The position numbers and the translations under genes were made by a program. Shown one piece after another: positions 42,051 to 50,391 of a stretch of DNA of 64,000 bases. Each line of letters begins with the position of its first letter. The first letter of the stretch is position 1. The stretch spans positions 6,389,001 to 6,453,000 of the forward strand of contig NZ_CP025407.1 in NCBI RefSeq assembly GCF_002847285.1. The letters run 5' to 3'. Origin of the DNA: Streptomyces sp. CMB-StM0423 (GTDB lineage Bacteria > Actinomycetota > Actinomycetes > Streptomycetales > Streptomycetaceae). Under the pieces are notes generated by a model. That model was given only the letters and a program-made list of their open reading frames with translations. It searched no databases and was not told where the DNA came from.

Positions 42051-43315
42051 GCGTGCTGCCGCCCTTCGTGCTGCTGGTGCGTACGGCCGAACCGGGTGGC
42101 CGCGAACGGGCGGGCCACGTCGGGGAGTTCGCCGCCGGTGAGGACGGCGGCGAGCGCGTCGCCGGTGACGGGGGTGAGGAGCACCCCGTTGCGGTAGTGG
42201 CCGGTGGCCAGGTGCAGCCCCGCCAGCGCGGTGGGGCCCAGCAGCGGCGCGTTGTCGGGGGAGCCGGGGCGCAGCCCGGCGCCGGTCTCCACGAGCGGCA
42301 GCTCCGTCAGCCCGGGCAGCAGCTCGTGCGCGTCGCGCAGCAGCTCGTACACGCCGCCCGCGGTGACGGTGGTGTCCCAGCCCAGCTCCTCGCTGGTGGC
42401 GCCGACGACCAGCTCGCCGCTCTCCCGCGGCACCAGGTACACGCTGCTGCCGCGCACCACGGCCCGTACCGTACGGGACAGGAAAGGCGTTCCGGTGTCG
42501 GGCATCCGCAGCCGCAGCACCTGCCCCTTCACCGGCCGCACCGGCGGCCGTACCGCCTCCGGCACCCCCGCCAGGCTGCCGCTCCGGCTGCCCGCGGCGA
42601 GCACCGTCTGCCCGGCATCGACCCGCGTGCCGTCCGCCAGCTCCGCGCCCGCCGCCCGCTCGTCCGCGCCCGCGCCGGCGATCCGCAGCCGTACCGCGAG
42701 GCTGCGGTGGAAGGCGACCCCGGCCCGCTCGCAGGCGGTGACGAGCGCCGCCGTCAGCAGCCGCGGGTCGGTCTGGTGGTCGCCGTCGACGCGCAGCCCG
42801 CCGCGTACTCCGGGCGCGAGCATCGGCTCCAGCCGGCGGCACTCGCTGCCGCTGAGCCACTGCGCGGAGAGCCCCAGCCGCTGCTGGAAGCCGTGCAGTT
42901 CGCGCAGTTGGGCACGGTCGTCCGCGTCGAGCGCGACGGACAGCGCGCCGCAGCGGCGGTAGCCGATGTCCCGGCCGGACGCCTCCGCCAGCTCGGCGGC
43001 GAAGGCCGGATAGCGTTCCGCGGCGGCCAGGTTGAGCGCCAGCAGCGCTTCCTCGCCGTAGTGGAGTTCGGTCACGGCGGCGAGCATTCCGGCCGCGACC
43101 TGCGCGGCGCCGCCGCCGGGGGCCGGGTCGGCGACGGCGGTGGCCAGCCCGCGGCGCGCCGCCTGCCAGGCGGTGACCAGGCCGATGACGCCGCCGCCGA
43201 CGACGAGGACGTCGTACGCGGCATCCGCCGTGCGCGGCGCGCCGGTTGGGCCCGCCGCGGGCGGCGCCTGGGGTGTCGTGGTGGGTTCCGTCGGGGGTGT
43301 GTCGCGTGGCTGCAT
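42047..43315 (-). CDS. thiO: Glycine oxidase ThiO
   Basis: A 422-residue FAD enzyme (DAO family) making dehydroglycine from glycine for thiazole synthesis. VLVVGGGVIGLVTAWQAARRG is the Rossmann FAD motif, followed by GGAAQVAAGML; RPVKGQVLRL and HLATGHYRNGVLLTPVTGDALAAVL are typical of ThiO C-termini. The N-terminus has a Pro/Thr-rich extension of about 30 residues. ATG at 43315 is chosen; a longer frame would start inside the TPP aptamer. GGGAGGGG lies 11 nt before the ATG within the riboswitch 3' strand, so ligand binding can mask it. Confidence 0.94.
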   Translation of the reverse strand: MQPRDTPPTEPTTTPQAPPAAGPTGAPRTADAAYDVLVVGGGVIGLVTAWQAARRGLATAVADPAPGGGAAQVAAGMLAAVTELHYGEEALLALNLAAAERYPAFAAELAEASGRDIGYRRCGALSVALDADDRAQLRELHGFQQRLGLSAQWLSGSECRRLEPMLAPGVRGGLRVDGDHQTDPRLLTAALVTACERAGVAFHRSLAVRLRIAGAGADERAAGAELADGTRVDAGQTVLAAGSRSGSLAGVPEAVRPPVRPVKGQVLRLRMPDTGTPFLSRTVRAVVRGSSVYLVPRESGELVVGATSEELGWDTTVTAGGVYELLRDAHELLPGLTELPLVETGAGLRPGSPDNAPLLGPTALAGLHLATGHYRNGVLLTPVTGDALAAVLTGGELPDVARPFAATRFGRTHQQHEGRQHA

Positions 43316-43326
43316 GGGCGCGTTCG

Positions 43327-43420
43327 CCCCTCCCTTCGCCGGCATGACCCGGATCAGGTTCGTACGGTCGGGGGCCGCCAGCCCCCCTCTCAGCCCGGTG
43401 CGCCGGGCTCCCGCGAGTCT
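43327..43420 (-). promoter_or_regulatory. TPP riboswitch (THI element)
   Basis: On the minus strand the sequence carries the THI-box core: CGGGAGCCCGGCGCACCGGGCTGAGAGGG, then GACCGTACGAACCTGATCCGGGTCATGCCGGCGAAGGGAGG. The CTGAGA and ACCTGATCCGG segments are the pyrimidine and pyrophosphate sensor loops. The terminal GAAGGGAGGGG also contains the Shine-Dalgarno of thiO, implying translational control. A -10 hexamer TAGGGT lies at 43434-43429 on the same strand. It controls thiO-thiS-thiG. Confidence 0.96.
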
Positions 43421-43521
43421 TCCCGGCCACCCTAACTCCGTACGCCCGGCTGCTGTAAGGGAGCCTCGCGAGCGGGGCCGGTGCGCGCGTGGGCCGACGG
43501 GTGCGGCATACAGTGATCGGT

Positions 43522-44811
43522 GTGACCGACGCCGAAGCCGACCGCGGCCCCGCCGACCGGGCCGCCAGCCGCCCCAGCCGTGCCGCGGACCCCGCCGCGG
43601 GCACCGTCGTCGTCGGCGCGGGGATGGCCGGCGTGCAGACCGCCGTGGCGCTGCGCGAGCAGGGATACACCGGCGCCGTCACTCTTGTCGGCGCGGAGCC
43701 GCACGACCCGTACGACCGGCCGCCGCTGTCGAAGGCGGTGCTGCTCGGCAAGGCGGAGGGCTCGGCGTTCGAGGTGGACTTCGCGGAGTACGGCATCGGG
43801 CTCCGGCTGGGGCTGCACGCCGACCGGTTGGACACCGCGGGGCAGGTGCTGGAGACCGACGCCGGGCCCGTCCCGTACGGGAACCTGGTGCTCGCCACCG
43901 GCGCGGCCCCCGTCCCGCTGCCCGGCGTCCCGGCTGGCGCCACGCCCGGCGTGCACCTGCTGCGCACCCTCGACGACGCGGCGCGGCTGCGCGCGGTGCT
44001 GGTGCGGCGCAGCCGGATCCTGGTTGTCGGCGCCGGCTGGATCGGCGCGGAGCTGACCACCGCGGCGCGCGAGCAGGGCTGCGAGGTGACGGTCGTGGAG
44101 GCCGCCGGGCATCCGCTGGCGGCGGCGCTGCCCGCGGCGGTCGCGGCGCCGATGGCCGCGTGGTACGAGGAGAGCGGTGCCCGGCTGCTGACGGGGCGCC
44201 GGGTCGAGCGCGTCGAGAGCGCCGGCGGGGGCGGCCCGGTCGCGGTGGTCCTCGACGACGGTACGGAGCTGACCACCGACGCCGTCGTCGTCGGCATCGG
44301 CGCCCATCCCACCACGGCCTGGCTCGCCGGCTCCGGCGTCGAGCTGGGCGGCGACGGGGCGGTGCGGGCCGACGAGCGGCTGCGTACGAACGTGCCCGGC
44401 GTCTGGGCCGTCGGCGACTGCGCGTCGTTCCCCTCCGCGCGCTACGGCGAGCGGCTGCTGATCCACCACTGGGACAACGCGCTGCAGGGCCCGACGACGG
44501 TCGCGGCGGACATCGCGGGCGCGCCGGGCGGGGTGTACGACCCGGTGCCGTACTTCTGGTCCGAGCAGTTCGGCCGCTTCGTGCAGTACGTCGGCCACCA
44601 CACGGACGGCGACGAACTGCTCCGGCGCGGCGACCCGCACGGCTCCTCGTGGTCGGTGTGCTGGCTGCGCGCCGGCCGGCTGATCGCGCTGCTGGCCGTG
44701 GGCCGGCCGCGGGACCTCACCCAGGGGCGCAAGCTGATCCACGCCGGCGCCGCGCTGGACCGCGAGCGGGCCGCCGACGCGGCCGTACCGCTGAAATCGG
44801 CCGCGCTGTGA
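43522..44811 (+). CDS. Ferredoxin reductase-type FAD-dependent oxidoreductase
   Basis: A 429-residue pyridine-nucleotide flavoprotein. It has the FAD motif VVVGAGMAGVQTAVALREQG, the PYDRPPLSK segment of rubredoxin/ferredoxin reductases, LATGAAPVPLPG, the NAD(P)H motif ILVVGAGWIGAEL, and the C-terminal GVWAVGDCAS followed by HWDNALQGPTTVAADIAG and VPYFWSEQFG, typical of BenD/AlkT-like reductases. It would pass electrons from NAD(P)H to a small iron-sulfur protein. No ferredoxin or oxygenase gene is beside it. GTG at 43522 follows TACAGT (43509-43514) by 7 nt, so it is probably leaderless. Confidence 0.92.
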   Translation: MTDAEADRGPADRAASRPSRAADPAAGTVVVGAGMAGVQTAVALREQGYTGAVTLVGAEPHDPYDRPPLSKAVLLGKAEGSAFEVDFAEYGIGLRLGLHADRLDTAGQVLETDAGPVPYGNLVLATGAAPVPLPGVPAGATPGVHLLRTLDDAARLRAVLVRRSRILVVGAGWIGAELTTAAREQGCEVTVVEAAGHPLAAALPAAVAAPMAAWYEESGARLLTGRRVERVESAGGGGPVAVVLDDGTELTTDAVVVGIGAHPTTAWLAGSGVELGGDGAVRADERLRTNVPGVWAVGDCASFPSARYGERLLIHHWDNALQGPTTVAADIAGAPGGVYDPVPYFWSEQFGRFVQYVGHHTDGDELLRRGDPHGSSWSVCWLRAGRLIALLAVGRPRDLTQGRKLIHAGAALDRERAADAAVPLKSAAL

Positions 44812-44933
44812 CCGCACGCGGCGCGCCGCGGGCAGCGCCGGCATCCCCGCATCCGGGGATGCTTCGCGGTGATATGCCTCCCTTTGGCGCTGCCCTGTAC
44901 CGGGAGGCGGTCCGAGATGGCAGGCTGGGGGGT

Positions 44934-45299
44934 GTGACCGAGATTGATGCGAAGATCGATGCTCTCGTCCCCTCCTGGCTCACCCTCCCCGACATCGCGG
45001 AGAACCTCGGCGTCGAGGTGACCCGCGTGCGGCAGTTGGTCAAGGAAGGCCAGTTGATCGCGGTGCGGCGGGGTGAGAACAACGCGCTGCACGTGCCCGC
45101 CGAGTTCATCGGCGAGGGGAAGGTCGTCAAGGGCCTCACCGGGACCCTGACGCTGCTCAAGGACGACGGCTTCAGCGACGCGGAGGCGCTGGAGTGGCTG
45201 TTCACCCCCGACCCCTCGCTTCCGGGGACTCCCGCGCAGGCGCTGCGCGAGAACCGCGGGACGGAGGTCAAGCGCAGGGCGCAGGCACTGGCTGTGTAA
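44934..45299 (+). CDS. Rv2175c-family DNA-binding protein
   Basis: A 121-residue protein with an N-terminal winged-helix-like motif (WLTLPDIAENLGVEVTRVRQLVKEGQLIAVRRGENNALHVPAEFI) and a C-terminal Rv2175c-type domain (GLTGTLTLLKDDGFSDAEALEWLFTPDPSLPGTPAQALRENRG). In mycobacteria Rv2175c is a DNA-binding substrate of the kinase PknL, encoded next to it; here the PASTA kinase gene lies about 4 kb away with thi genes and a reductase between. GTG at 44934 is read as the start; the sequence upstream has no Shine-Dalgarno. Confidence 0.9.
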   Translation: MTEIDAKIDALVPSWLTLPDIAENLGVEVTRVRQLVKEGQLIAVRRGENNALHVPAEFIGEGKVVKGLTGTLTLLKDDGFSDAEALEWLFTPDPSLPGTPAQALRENRGTEVKRRAQALAV

Positions 45300-45373
45300 C
45301 CTCGCGGGGCCGGGCGCGCAGCCGCGGGTCCGGCCCCGCGACCGTACGGGACCGTACGAGGGGGGAGTGCCGC

Positions 45374-46072
45374 ATGACGGCCGGAACCGCCGCCCGCGCC
45401 ACCGCCGACGCCCGCGCGCGGCTCGGCGCCGCGCAGCTCTATCTGTGCACCGACGCCCGTACGCGCCAGGGTGACCTGCCCGAGTTCCTCGACGCCGTGC
45501 TGGCCGCGGGCGTGGACATCGTCCAACTGCGCGAGAAGGGCATGGAGGCCCGCGAGGAGCTGGCGCACCTGGAGGTGTTCGCCGATGCCTGCCGCCGGCA
45601 CGGCCGGCTGCTCGCCGTCAACGACCGCGCCGACGTGGCGCACGCCGCCGGCGCCGACGTGCTGCACCTGGGCCAGGGCGACCTGCCCGTGCCCGCCGCC
45701 CGCGCCATCCTGGGCGCCGCGCCCGAGGATGTGCTGATCGGCCGTTCCACCCACGCCGAGGCGGAGACCCGCGCCGCGGCCCGGGAGCCCGGCGTCGACT
45801 ACTTCTGCACCGGCCCGTGCTGGCCCACCCCCACCAAGGCCGGGCGCCCCGCGGCCGGCCTCGGCCTCGTCCGGTACGCGGCGGGGCTCGGCACCGACCG
45901 CCCCTGGTTCGCCATCGGCGGAATCGACCTCGGAAACCTCGACGAGGTCCTGGCGGCCGGCGCCCGCCGGGTCGTCGTCGTGCGCGCCCTCACGGCCGCG
46001 GAGGACCCCGGAGCTGCGGCGGGCGAGTTCGTACGGCGGCTGCGCGCCGCACGGAACGGTGACGTCCGGTAG
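45374..46072 (+). CDS. thiE: Thiamine-phosphate synthase ThiE
   Basis: A 232-residue TIM-barrel enzyme coupling the thiazole phosphate with HMP-PP to give thiamine phosphate. It shows YLCTDAR, the pyrophosphate-site VDIVQLREKG, LLAVNDRADVA, GADVLHLGQGDLPV, GRSTHA, FCTGPCWPTPTKAG and WFAIGGIDLGNL. It is on the opposite strand from thiO-thiS-thiG, and no TPP riboswitch is recognisable before it. GGGGGAG precedes the ATG by 7 nt. In the same orientation follows metF. Confidence 0.95.
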   Translation: MTAGTAARATADARARLGAAQLYLCTDARTRQGDLPEFLDAVLAAGVDIVQLREKGMEAREELAHLEVFADACRRHGRLLAVNDRADVAHAAGADVLHLGQGDLPVPAARAILGAAPEDVLIGRSTHAEAETRAAAREPGVDYFCTGPCWPTPTKAGRPAAGLGLVRYAAGLGTDRPWFAIGGIDLGNLDEVLAAGARRVVVVRALTAAEDPGAAAGEFVRRLRAARNGDVR

Positions 46073-46163
46073 TCGTCCGGGCGGCCCGGGGCGCCGGGTC
46101 CCGGCCGGGCAATTGAGCTGGCCGTCTTGGGTCCGGAGGTGACCGGCGGTTAACCTGCCGCGT

Positions 46164-47081
46164 ATGGCCACCGGCATCGCTTCGACCAGGAATGATCGCG
46201 CAGTCACTGTTCGTGAACTGCTCGCATCCGGCAAGCAGTCGTTTTCGTTCGAGTTCGCCGCCCCGAAAACCGAGAAGGGCGAGCGGACCCTCTGGAACGC
46301 CGTACGGCGCATCGAGGCCGTACAACCGACCTTCGTCTCCGTGACGTACGGCGCCGGCGGCTCGTCCCGCGAGGGCACCGTCCGCGCCACCGAGCGCATC
46401 GCCACCGACACCACGCTCACGCCCGTGGCGCATCTCACCGCGGTCGACCACTCCGTCGCCGAACTGCGCAACGTCATCGGCCAGTACGCGGACGCCGGCA
46501 TCCGCAACATGCTCGCGGTCCGCGGCGACCCGCCGGGCGACCCGATGGGGGAGTGGGTCGCGCACCCCCAGGGGGTGTCGTACGCCGCTGACCTGGTCCG
46601 GCTGATCAAGGAGTCGGGCGACTTCTGCGTCGGCGTCGCCGCCTTCCCCGAGCGGCACCCGCGGTCCACGGACTGGGACACCGACATCCGGCACTTCGTC
46701 GACAAGTGCCGCGCGGGCGCGGACTACGCGATCACCCAGATGTTCTTCCACGTCGACGACTACCTGCGGCTGCGCGACCGGGTGGCCGCCGCCGGCTGCG
46801 AGACGCCGATCATCCCGGAGATCATGCCGGTCACCAACGCCCGCCAGATCCAGCGGTTCGCCGAGCTGAGCGGGGCCAGATTCCCGCCGGAGCTGGCGGA
46901 TCGCGTTCTCGCGGTCGAGGACGACCGGGCCGCGGTACGCTCCATTGGCATCGAGTACGCCACGGACATGTGCGAGCGGTTGCAGTCCGAGGGAATCCCC
47001 GGACTGCACTTCATTACGCTGAACCACTCCACGGCAACGCTGGAGATCTACCAGAACCTCGGACTGCACCGGCCGTCCTGA
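46164..47081 (+). CDS. metF: Methylenetetrahydrofolate reductase
   Basis: A 305-residue TIM-barrel enzyme making 5-methyl-THF for methionine synthesis. It shows FSFEFAAPKTEKGE (catalytic Glu), VSVTYGAGGSSREGTV, HLTAVDH, RNMLAVRGDPPGD, FCVGVAAFPERHP, GADYAITQMFFHVDDYLRL and IIPEIMPVTNARQI. The set is complete. ATG at 46164 lies 7 nt after TAACCT (46151-46156) with no Shine-Dalgarno, suggesting leaderless transcription. It lies 91 nt after thiE, on the same strand but probably with its own promoter. Confidence 0.96.
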   Translation: MATGIASTRNDRAVTVRELLASGKQSFSFEFAAPKTEKGERTLWNAVRRIEAVQPTFVSVTYGAGGSSREGTVRATERIATDTTLTPVAHLTAVDHSVAELRNVIGQYADAGIRNMLAVRGDPPGDPMGEWVAHPQGVSYAADLVRLIKESGDFCVGVAAFPERHPRSTDWDTDIRHFVDKCRAGADYAITQMFFHVDDYLRLRDRVAAAGCETPIIPEIMPVTNARQIQRFAELSGARFPPELADRVLAVEDDRAAVRSIGIEYATDMCERLQSEGIPGLHFITLNHSTATLEIYQNLGLHRPS

Positions 47082-47121
47082 GGGCAGGCACCACCAAGCG
47101 GGGGCGGAAGAGAGGCACGTG

Positions 47122-48288
47122 ATGGGCGACTTGGCCTGGTTGGCCCTCTATGCCATGTTCGGGCTTGTCGCGCTGTGGCTGCTCTGGGAAGTGCTGATGC
47201 AGTACAAGGCCCCGCTGCGCTGGCGCGCGCTGGCCTTCGTCGGCTTCCTCTGCGTGGTGCTCGGCGTGCTCATGCCCTCGGTGGTCGTGATCGGTCTCGG
47301 CGTGGTGGTGTTCGCGCTCGGCCAGGTCAAGGTCACGCTCTCCTACCGCAGCGGCTACTCCGGCGGCTGGGCGATGAACAGGCGCGGGGAGGACGAGGAC
47401 TACGGCGGCGGATACGAGGCGCAGGGGTACGAGGCGCAGGGGTACGAGGCGCAGGGGTACGACGCGCAGGGGTACGACCAGGGCGCGTACGACGGCCGCC
47501 AGGCGCCGCCGCCCCCGGAGCGCCCGGCCGCCTACCCGGCGTACGAGCCGGAGAGCGTGCCGCCCGCGGCGCAGGAACAGACCTCGCAGTTCTCGCCCTT
47601 CGGCGACGACCAGGCCCTCGCGGGCGCCGCCCCCGGGCAGCAGACGTATGCGGGCGGCTACGACGCGTACGGCAACGGAAGCAACGGCGCCGGCTACGAC
47701 TCCGGCAGCTACGCGACCACCTCCGCCTACGACTCCGGCAGCTACGCCACCACGTCGGCGTACGACACCGGCAGCCACGCCACGACCTCCGCCTACGACA
47801 CCGGCAGCCACGGGACCACCTCCGGCTACGAGCCCGGGGGCTACGCCACCAACGGCGCCGGCACGGGCGGCTACGGGCAGGACCAGCAGATATACCCGGA
47901 CACCGGCGGCTACGGCACGGAGCACCAGTACGCCGGGTACGACGCGCCCGCGCCCGCCCCCGGCGCCGGCTACGCGGACCCCTACAGCGGCACGGAGTAC
48001 GCCGCCCCGGCCCCGCCGCAGTACTACGACTCCACGCAGGGCGGCGGGCAGCAGTACGACACGGGCGGCGCCGGCTACCCCGGCTACGAGCAGCAGCAGT
48101 ACGGCCAGCAGTACTCCGAGGGCTACGACACCGGCCAGCAGCCGGCGTACGGCCAGGAGGCATACGGGACGGCGGGCGACAGCGTCTGGATGCCGCAGCA
48201 GCGCGACGCCGACCCGCTGGGTACCGAGGACCCGTACGCACAGCAGCAGGGCTACCCCGGCTACGAGCAGCAGCAGTACCGCTACTGA
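47122..48288 (+). CDS. Membrane protein with Tyr/Gln/Gly-rich repeat tail
   Basis: A 388-residue protein. The first 75 residues hold two or three transmembrane helices (LAWLALYAMFGLVALWLLWEVL, ALAFVGFLCVVLGVLM, VVVIGLGVVVFALGQV). From about residue 95 to the end it is a low-complexity cytoplasmic or exposed tail rich in Tyr, Gly, Gln, Ser and Thr. The tail contains tandem GYEAQ units (47410-47469) and 11-residue units (47692-47856), and ends YEQQQYRY. Such Tyr/Gln-rich tails are disordered and can self-associate or be phosphorylated. A homologue is present at this place in Streptomyces, with unknown function. It starts 40 nt after metF. Confidence 0.75.
   Translation: MGDLAWLALYAMFGLVALWLLWEVLMQYKAPLRWRALAFVGFLCVVLGVLMPSVVVIGLGVVVFALGQVKVTLSYRSGYSGGWAMNRRGEDEDYGGGYEAQGYEAQGYEAQGYDAQGYDQGAYDGRQAPPPPERPAAYPAYEPESVPPAAQEQTSQFSPFGDDQALAGAAPGQQTYAGGYDAYGNGSNGAGYDSGSYATTSAYDSGSYATTSAYDTGSHATTSAYDTGSHGTTSGYEPGGYATNGAGTGGYGQDQQIYPDTGGYGTEHQYAGYDAPAPAPGAGYADPYSGTEYAAPAPPQYYDSTQGGGQQYDTGGAGYPGYEQQQYGQQYSEGYDTGQQPAYGQEAYGTAGDSVWMPQQRDADPLGTEDPYAQQQGYPGYEQQQYRY
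47410..47469 (+). repeat. 15-bp tandem repeat (GYEAQ) inside the Tyr/Gln-rich gene
   Basis: Four 15-bp units beginning GG(A/G)TACGAGGCGCAG lie head to tail with one or two substitutions (the last reads GACGCG), encoding GYEAQ-like pentapeptides; a truncated fifth follows. They are in frame, so unit number could vary by slippage without breaking the gene. Confidence 0.85.
47692..47856 (+). repeat. 33-bp tandem repeat (AYDxGSxATTS) inside the same gene
   Basis: Five 33-bp in-frame units encode GYDSGSYATTS, AYDSGSYATTS, AYDTGSHATTS, AYDTGSHGTTS and the diverged GYEPGGYATNG. The unit is Tyr/Ser/Thr-rich, and the first four are close to identical at the nucleotide level. Confidence 0.85.
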
Positions 48289-48342
48289 CCCCCGGCGGTC
48301 ACCCGCCCCGACTGCCGGCCCACGCGCCGCCCGCGCGCGCCC

Positions 48343-49890
48343 TCAGCGGGAGCCGCGGAAGTCCGCGCCCTCCATGATCAGCCCGGCGACCAGGGCCCCC
48401 GACATCCCCGCGTGCGCGAGACCGCCGCCCGGGTGCGCCCAGCCGCCCACCGCGTAGAGCCCCGGCACCGCCGTGGCGTTCGGCAGCGGCAGATACGCGC
48501 CCCCCGCCCCCGCCAGCGCGGGCCCCGGCACCGCGCCGCCCGGGGCGCCCGTCTCCGCCGCGGTGTCCGCGGGTGTACGCACCTCGCGCCACAGCACCCG
48601 CTCCGCCAGCCCCGGCACCGCCCGCCCGGCCGCCGCCACCATCCGGTCCGCGAACGCCTCCGCGGCCTTCTCGCCGCCCTCGGCCGCCCACGCCCCGGCC
48701 GGGACGACGGCGGTCACCGTCACGGCCTCGTGCTCCGCGTCCGGGCGCTGCGCGGGGTCGTCGGGCCGCAGCACGGTGACGGTGGGCGCCGGATCGGTCC
48801 CGGGCTGCTCGCCGTCGAAGATCCATGCCAGTTCGCGCGCGGGATCAGGGGAGTGCACGACGGTACGGTGCACGGCGTCGCCGTCCCGCGCGCCGCGCAG
48901 CGCCAGGCACACGGTCATCCGCGCGGGTACGGCCCGCGCCGCCGCCGGGATCCCGCCGTCCGCGTACGCGCCGGGCGCCAGCTCCGCCAGCCGGGCCCGC
49001 GGCACCCCGGCGATCACCGCGCCGGCGTCCGCCCGCCCGCCGCCGGCCAGTTCGACGCCCGCGGCCCGGCCGTCCCCGCCGACCCGGACGGCGACCACTT
49101 CCGCGCCGAACGCGAACTCGATCTTCCGCTCCAGGCAGCGCTCGTACAGCGCGTCCGCCAGCGCCCGCATGCCTCCCCGCACGTACCAGCCGCCGAAGGT
49201 CTCCTGCACGTACGGCAGCATCGCCGCGCCCGCCGGGGCGTGCCGCGGGTCGAAGCCGTAGGCCAGCGCGTGCTGCGCGAGCATCGTCCCCAGCGCGGGG
49301 TACGCGCCCAGCTCGCCCGCGCCGACGCCGGCCACGGTGGCGGGCGGGGCGGCCGGGCGGGGGCCGCGCAGGCGGCGCAGCAGCCCGCGTCCTGCGGGCG
49401 GCGGGGGCGCGGGGTACAGGTCGGCGGCCAGTGCGCCGGGGTCCGCGGGCAGGGGCTCCTCGACGAGCGGGCGGCGGGCGGCCTCCCAGACCCGGCGGCC
49501 CCGGTCGAGCAGGGCGGTCCACGCCTCGCCCGCGCCGGGACCCGCGGCGGCGTCGAGGGCCCGTACGACGCCCGCGCGGGAGGCGTTGGGCAGGGTGGCG
49601 GCGGTGCCGTCGGGGAAGACGTGCCGCTCGGCCGGGTCCACCGGCACGAGGTCCACGCACTTCTCCAGCTTGCGCCGGCCCGTCTTGAGGAACAGGTCGC
49701 GGTAGACGGCGGGGAGGTACAGCACCCCGGGTCCGGTGTCGAAGCCGAAGCCGTCGCGCTCCAGCCGCCGTACGCCGCCGCCGTGGGTGCCGGAGCGCTC
49801 GTGGACCGTCACCCGGTGGCCCGCGAGGGCCAGCCGCGCGGAGGCGGCCATGGCGCCCATGCCCGCACCGACTACCGCGATCTCTGCCAT
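48343..49890 (-). CDS. CrtI/phytoene desaturase-like FAD oxidoreductase
   Basis: A 515-residue flavoprotein. The N-terminal FAD motif is IAVVGAGMGAMAASARLALAGHRVTVHE, followed by GFGFDTGPGVLYLP; later GGWYVRGGMRALADALYER is the second CrtI signature, and the C-terminus LYAVGGWAHPGGGLAHAGMSGALVAGLI is the family's FAD-binding end. It fits the carotenoid desaturase/retinol saturase family; with no crt neighbours the substrate is unclear. It converges with the repeat-tail membrane gene (54-nt gap). The upstream region on its strand carries a cluster of MacR-like half-sites. Confidence 0.87.
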   Translation of the reverse strand: MAEIAVVGAGMGAMAASARLALAGHRVTVHERSGTHGGGVRRLERDGFGFDTGPGVLYLPAVYRDLFLKTGRRKLEKCVDLVPVDPAERHVFPDGTAATLPNASRAGVVRALDAAAGPGAGEAWTALLDRGRRVWEAARRPLVEEPLPADPGALAADLYPAPPPPAGRGLLRRLRGPRPAAPPATVAGVGAGELGAYPALGTMLAQHALAYGFDPRHAPAGAAMLPYVQETFGGWYVRGGMRALADALYERCLERKIEFAFGAEVVAVRVGGDGRAAGVELAGGGRADAGAVIAGVPRARLAELAPGAYADGGIPAAARAVPARMTVCLALRGARDGDAVHRTVVHSPDPARELAWIFDGEQPGTDPAPTVTVLRPDDPAQRPDAEHEAVTVTAVVPAGAWAAEGGEKAAEAFADRMVAAAGRAVPGLAERVLWREVRTPADTAAETGAPGGAVPGPALAGAGGAYLPLPNATAVPGLYAVGGWAHPGGGLAHAGMSGALVAGLIMEGADFRGSR

Positions 49891-50391
49891 GGCCCGGACT
49901 TTATCCCGGGCCCCGGGCAGGCCCGCGGGCGGGAGCGGTGGAGCTGGGGGTGCGTACTCAGTCGTAAGTATGCGTACTCAGATACCTGCTTGAGTATCCG
50001 AGCGGATGGGCCCCGACCTGCACAAACGGCAAAGTTGAGGACGTGGGACGGACGCAGTACGGGGCCACGGACCGCCGACACGGGGTGGCGGAACGGGACC
50101 TCGGTGCCGGCCCACGAGGGGGGAACGGGGGAAATGGGGGAAGCTGCCCCGGTGGTGGAGCGACGGGGGATCGCTTCGCGCCGGGGCAGCGCCCGTTTCC
50201 ACGGGTGCCCGCCCCGGCCGGGGCGCCGTTCCACCCCGGGGCGGCACTGGTCGACGCAATTGCCGCGGAGGGTGTGGTCGGGGGCATCGTCGCAGGTAGC
50301 GGGGCAGTTCAGGCCGATTGTCAGTGGGGTGCGCCACGATGGGCACATACGAACGAACGACTGAAGGACTGACGCTGACAGGAGGCAAGCC
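49891..50391. promoter_or_regulatory. 501-nt divergent intergenic region with MacR-like operator cluster
   Basis: TAAGTATGCGTACTCA (49965-49980) matches the MacR palindrome TGAGTAC-NN-GTACTCA at 12 of 14 specified positions. A second direct copy, TGCGTACTCA, lies at 49951-49960, and TGAGTA (49991-49996) forms another inverted pair with TACTCA (49975-49980). The cluster is 61-106 nt before the CrtI-like gene start (minus strand). Farther right, TTGTCA-like sequence at about 50320 may be part of the HEPN-gene promoter. No gene is convincing in between. Confidence 0.6.

Noticed and set aside
43316..43345. Longer thiO start
   Set aside because: It would place the start codon inside the TPP aptamer's 3' strand; ATG at 43315 follows the ribosome binding site that the riboswitch can mask.
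50043..50372. 109-codon plus-strand frame before the HEPN gene
   Set aside because: Gly/Arg-rich composition, no domain and no clear ribosome binding site; it overlaps the promoter region of the HEPN gene.
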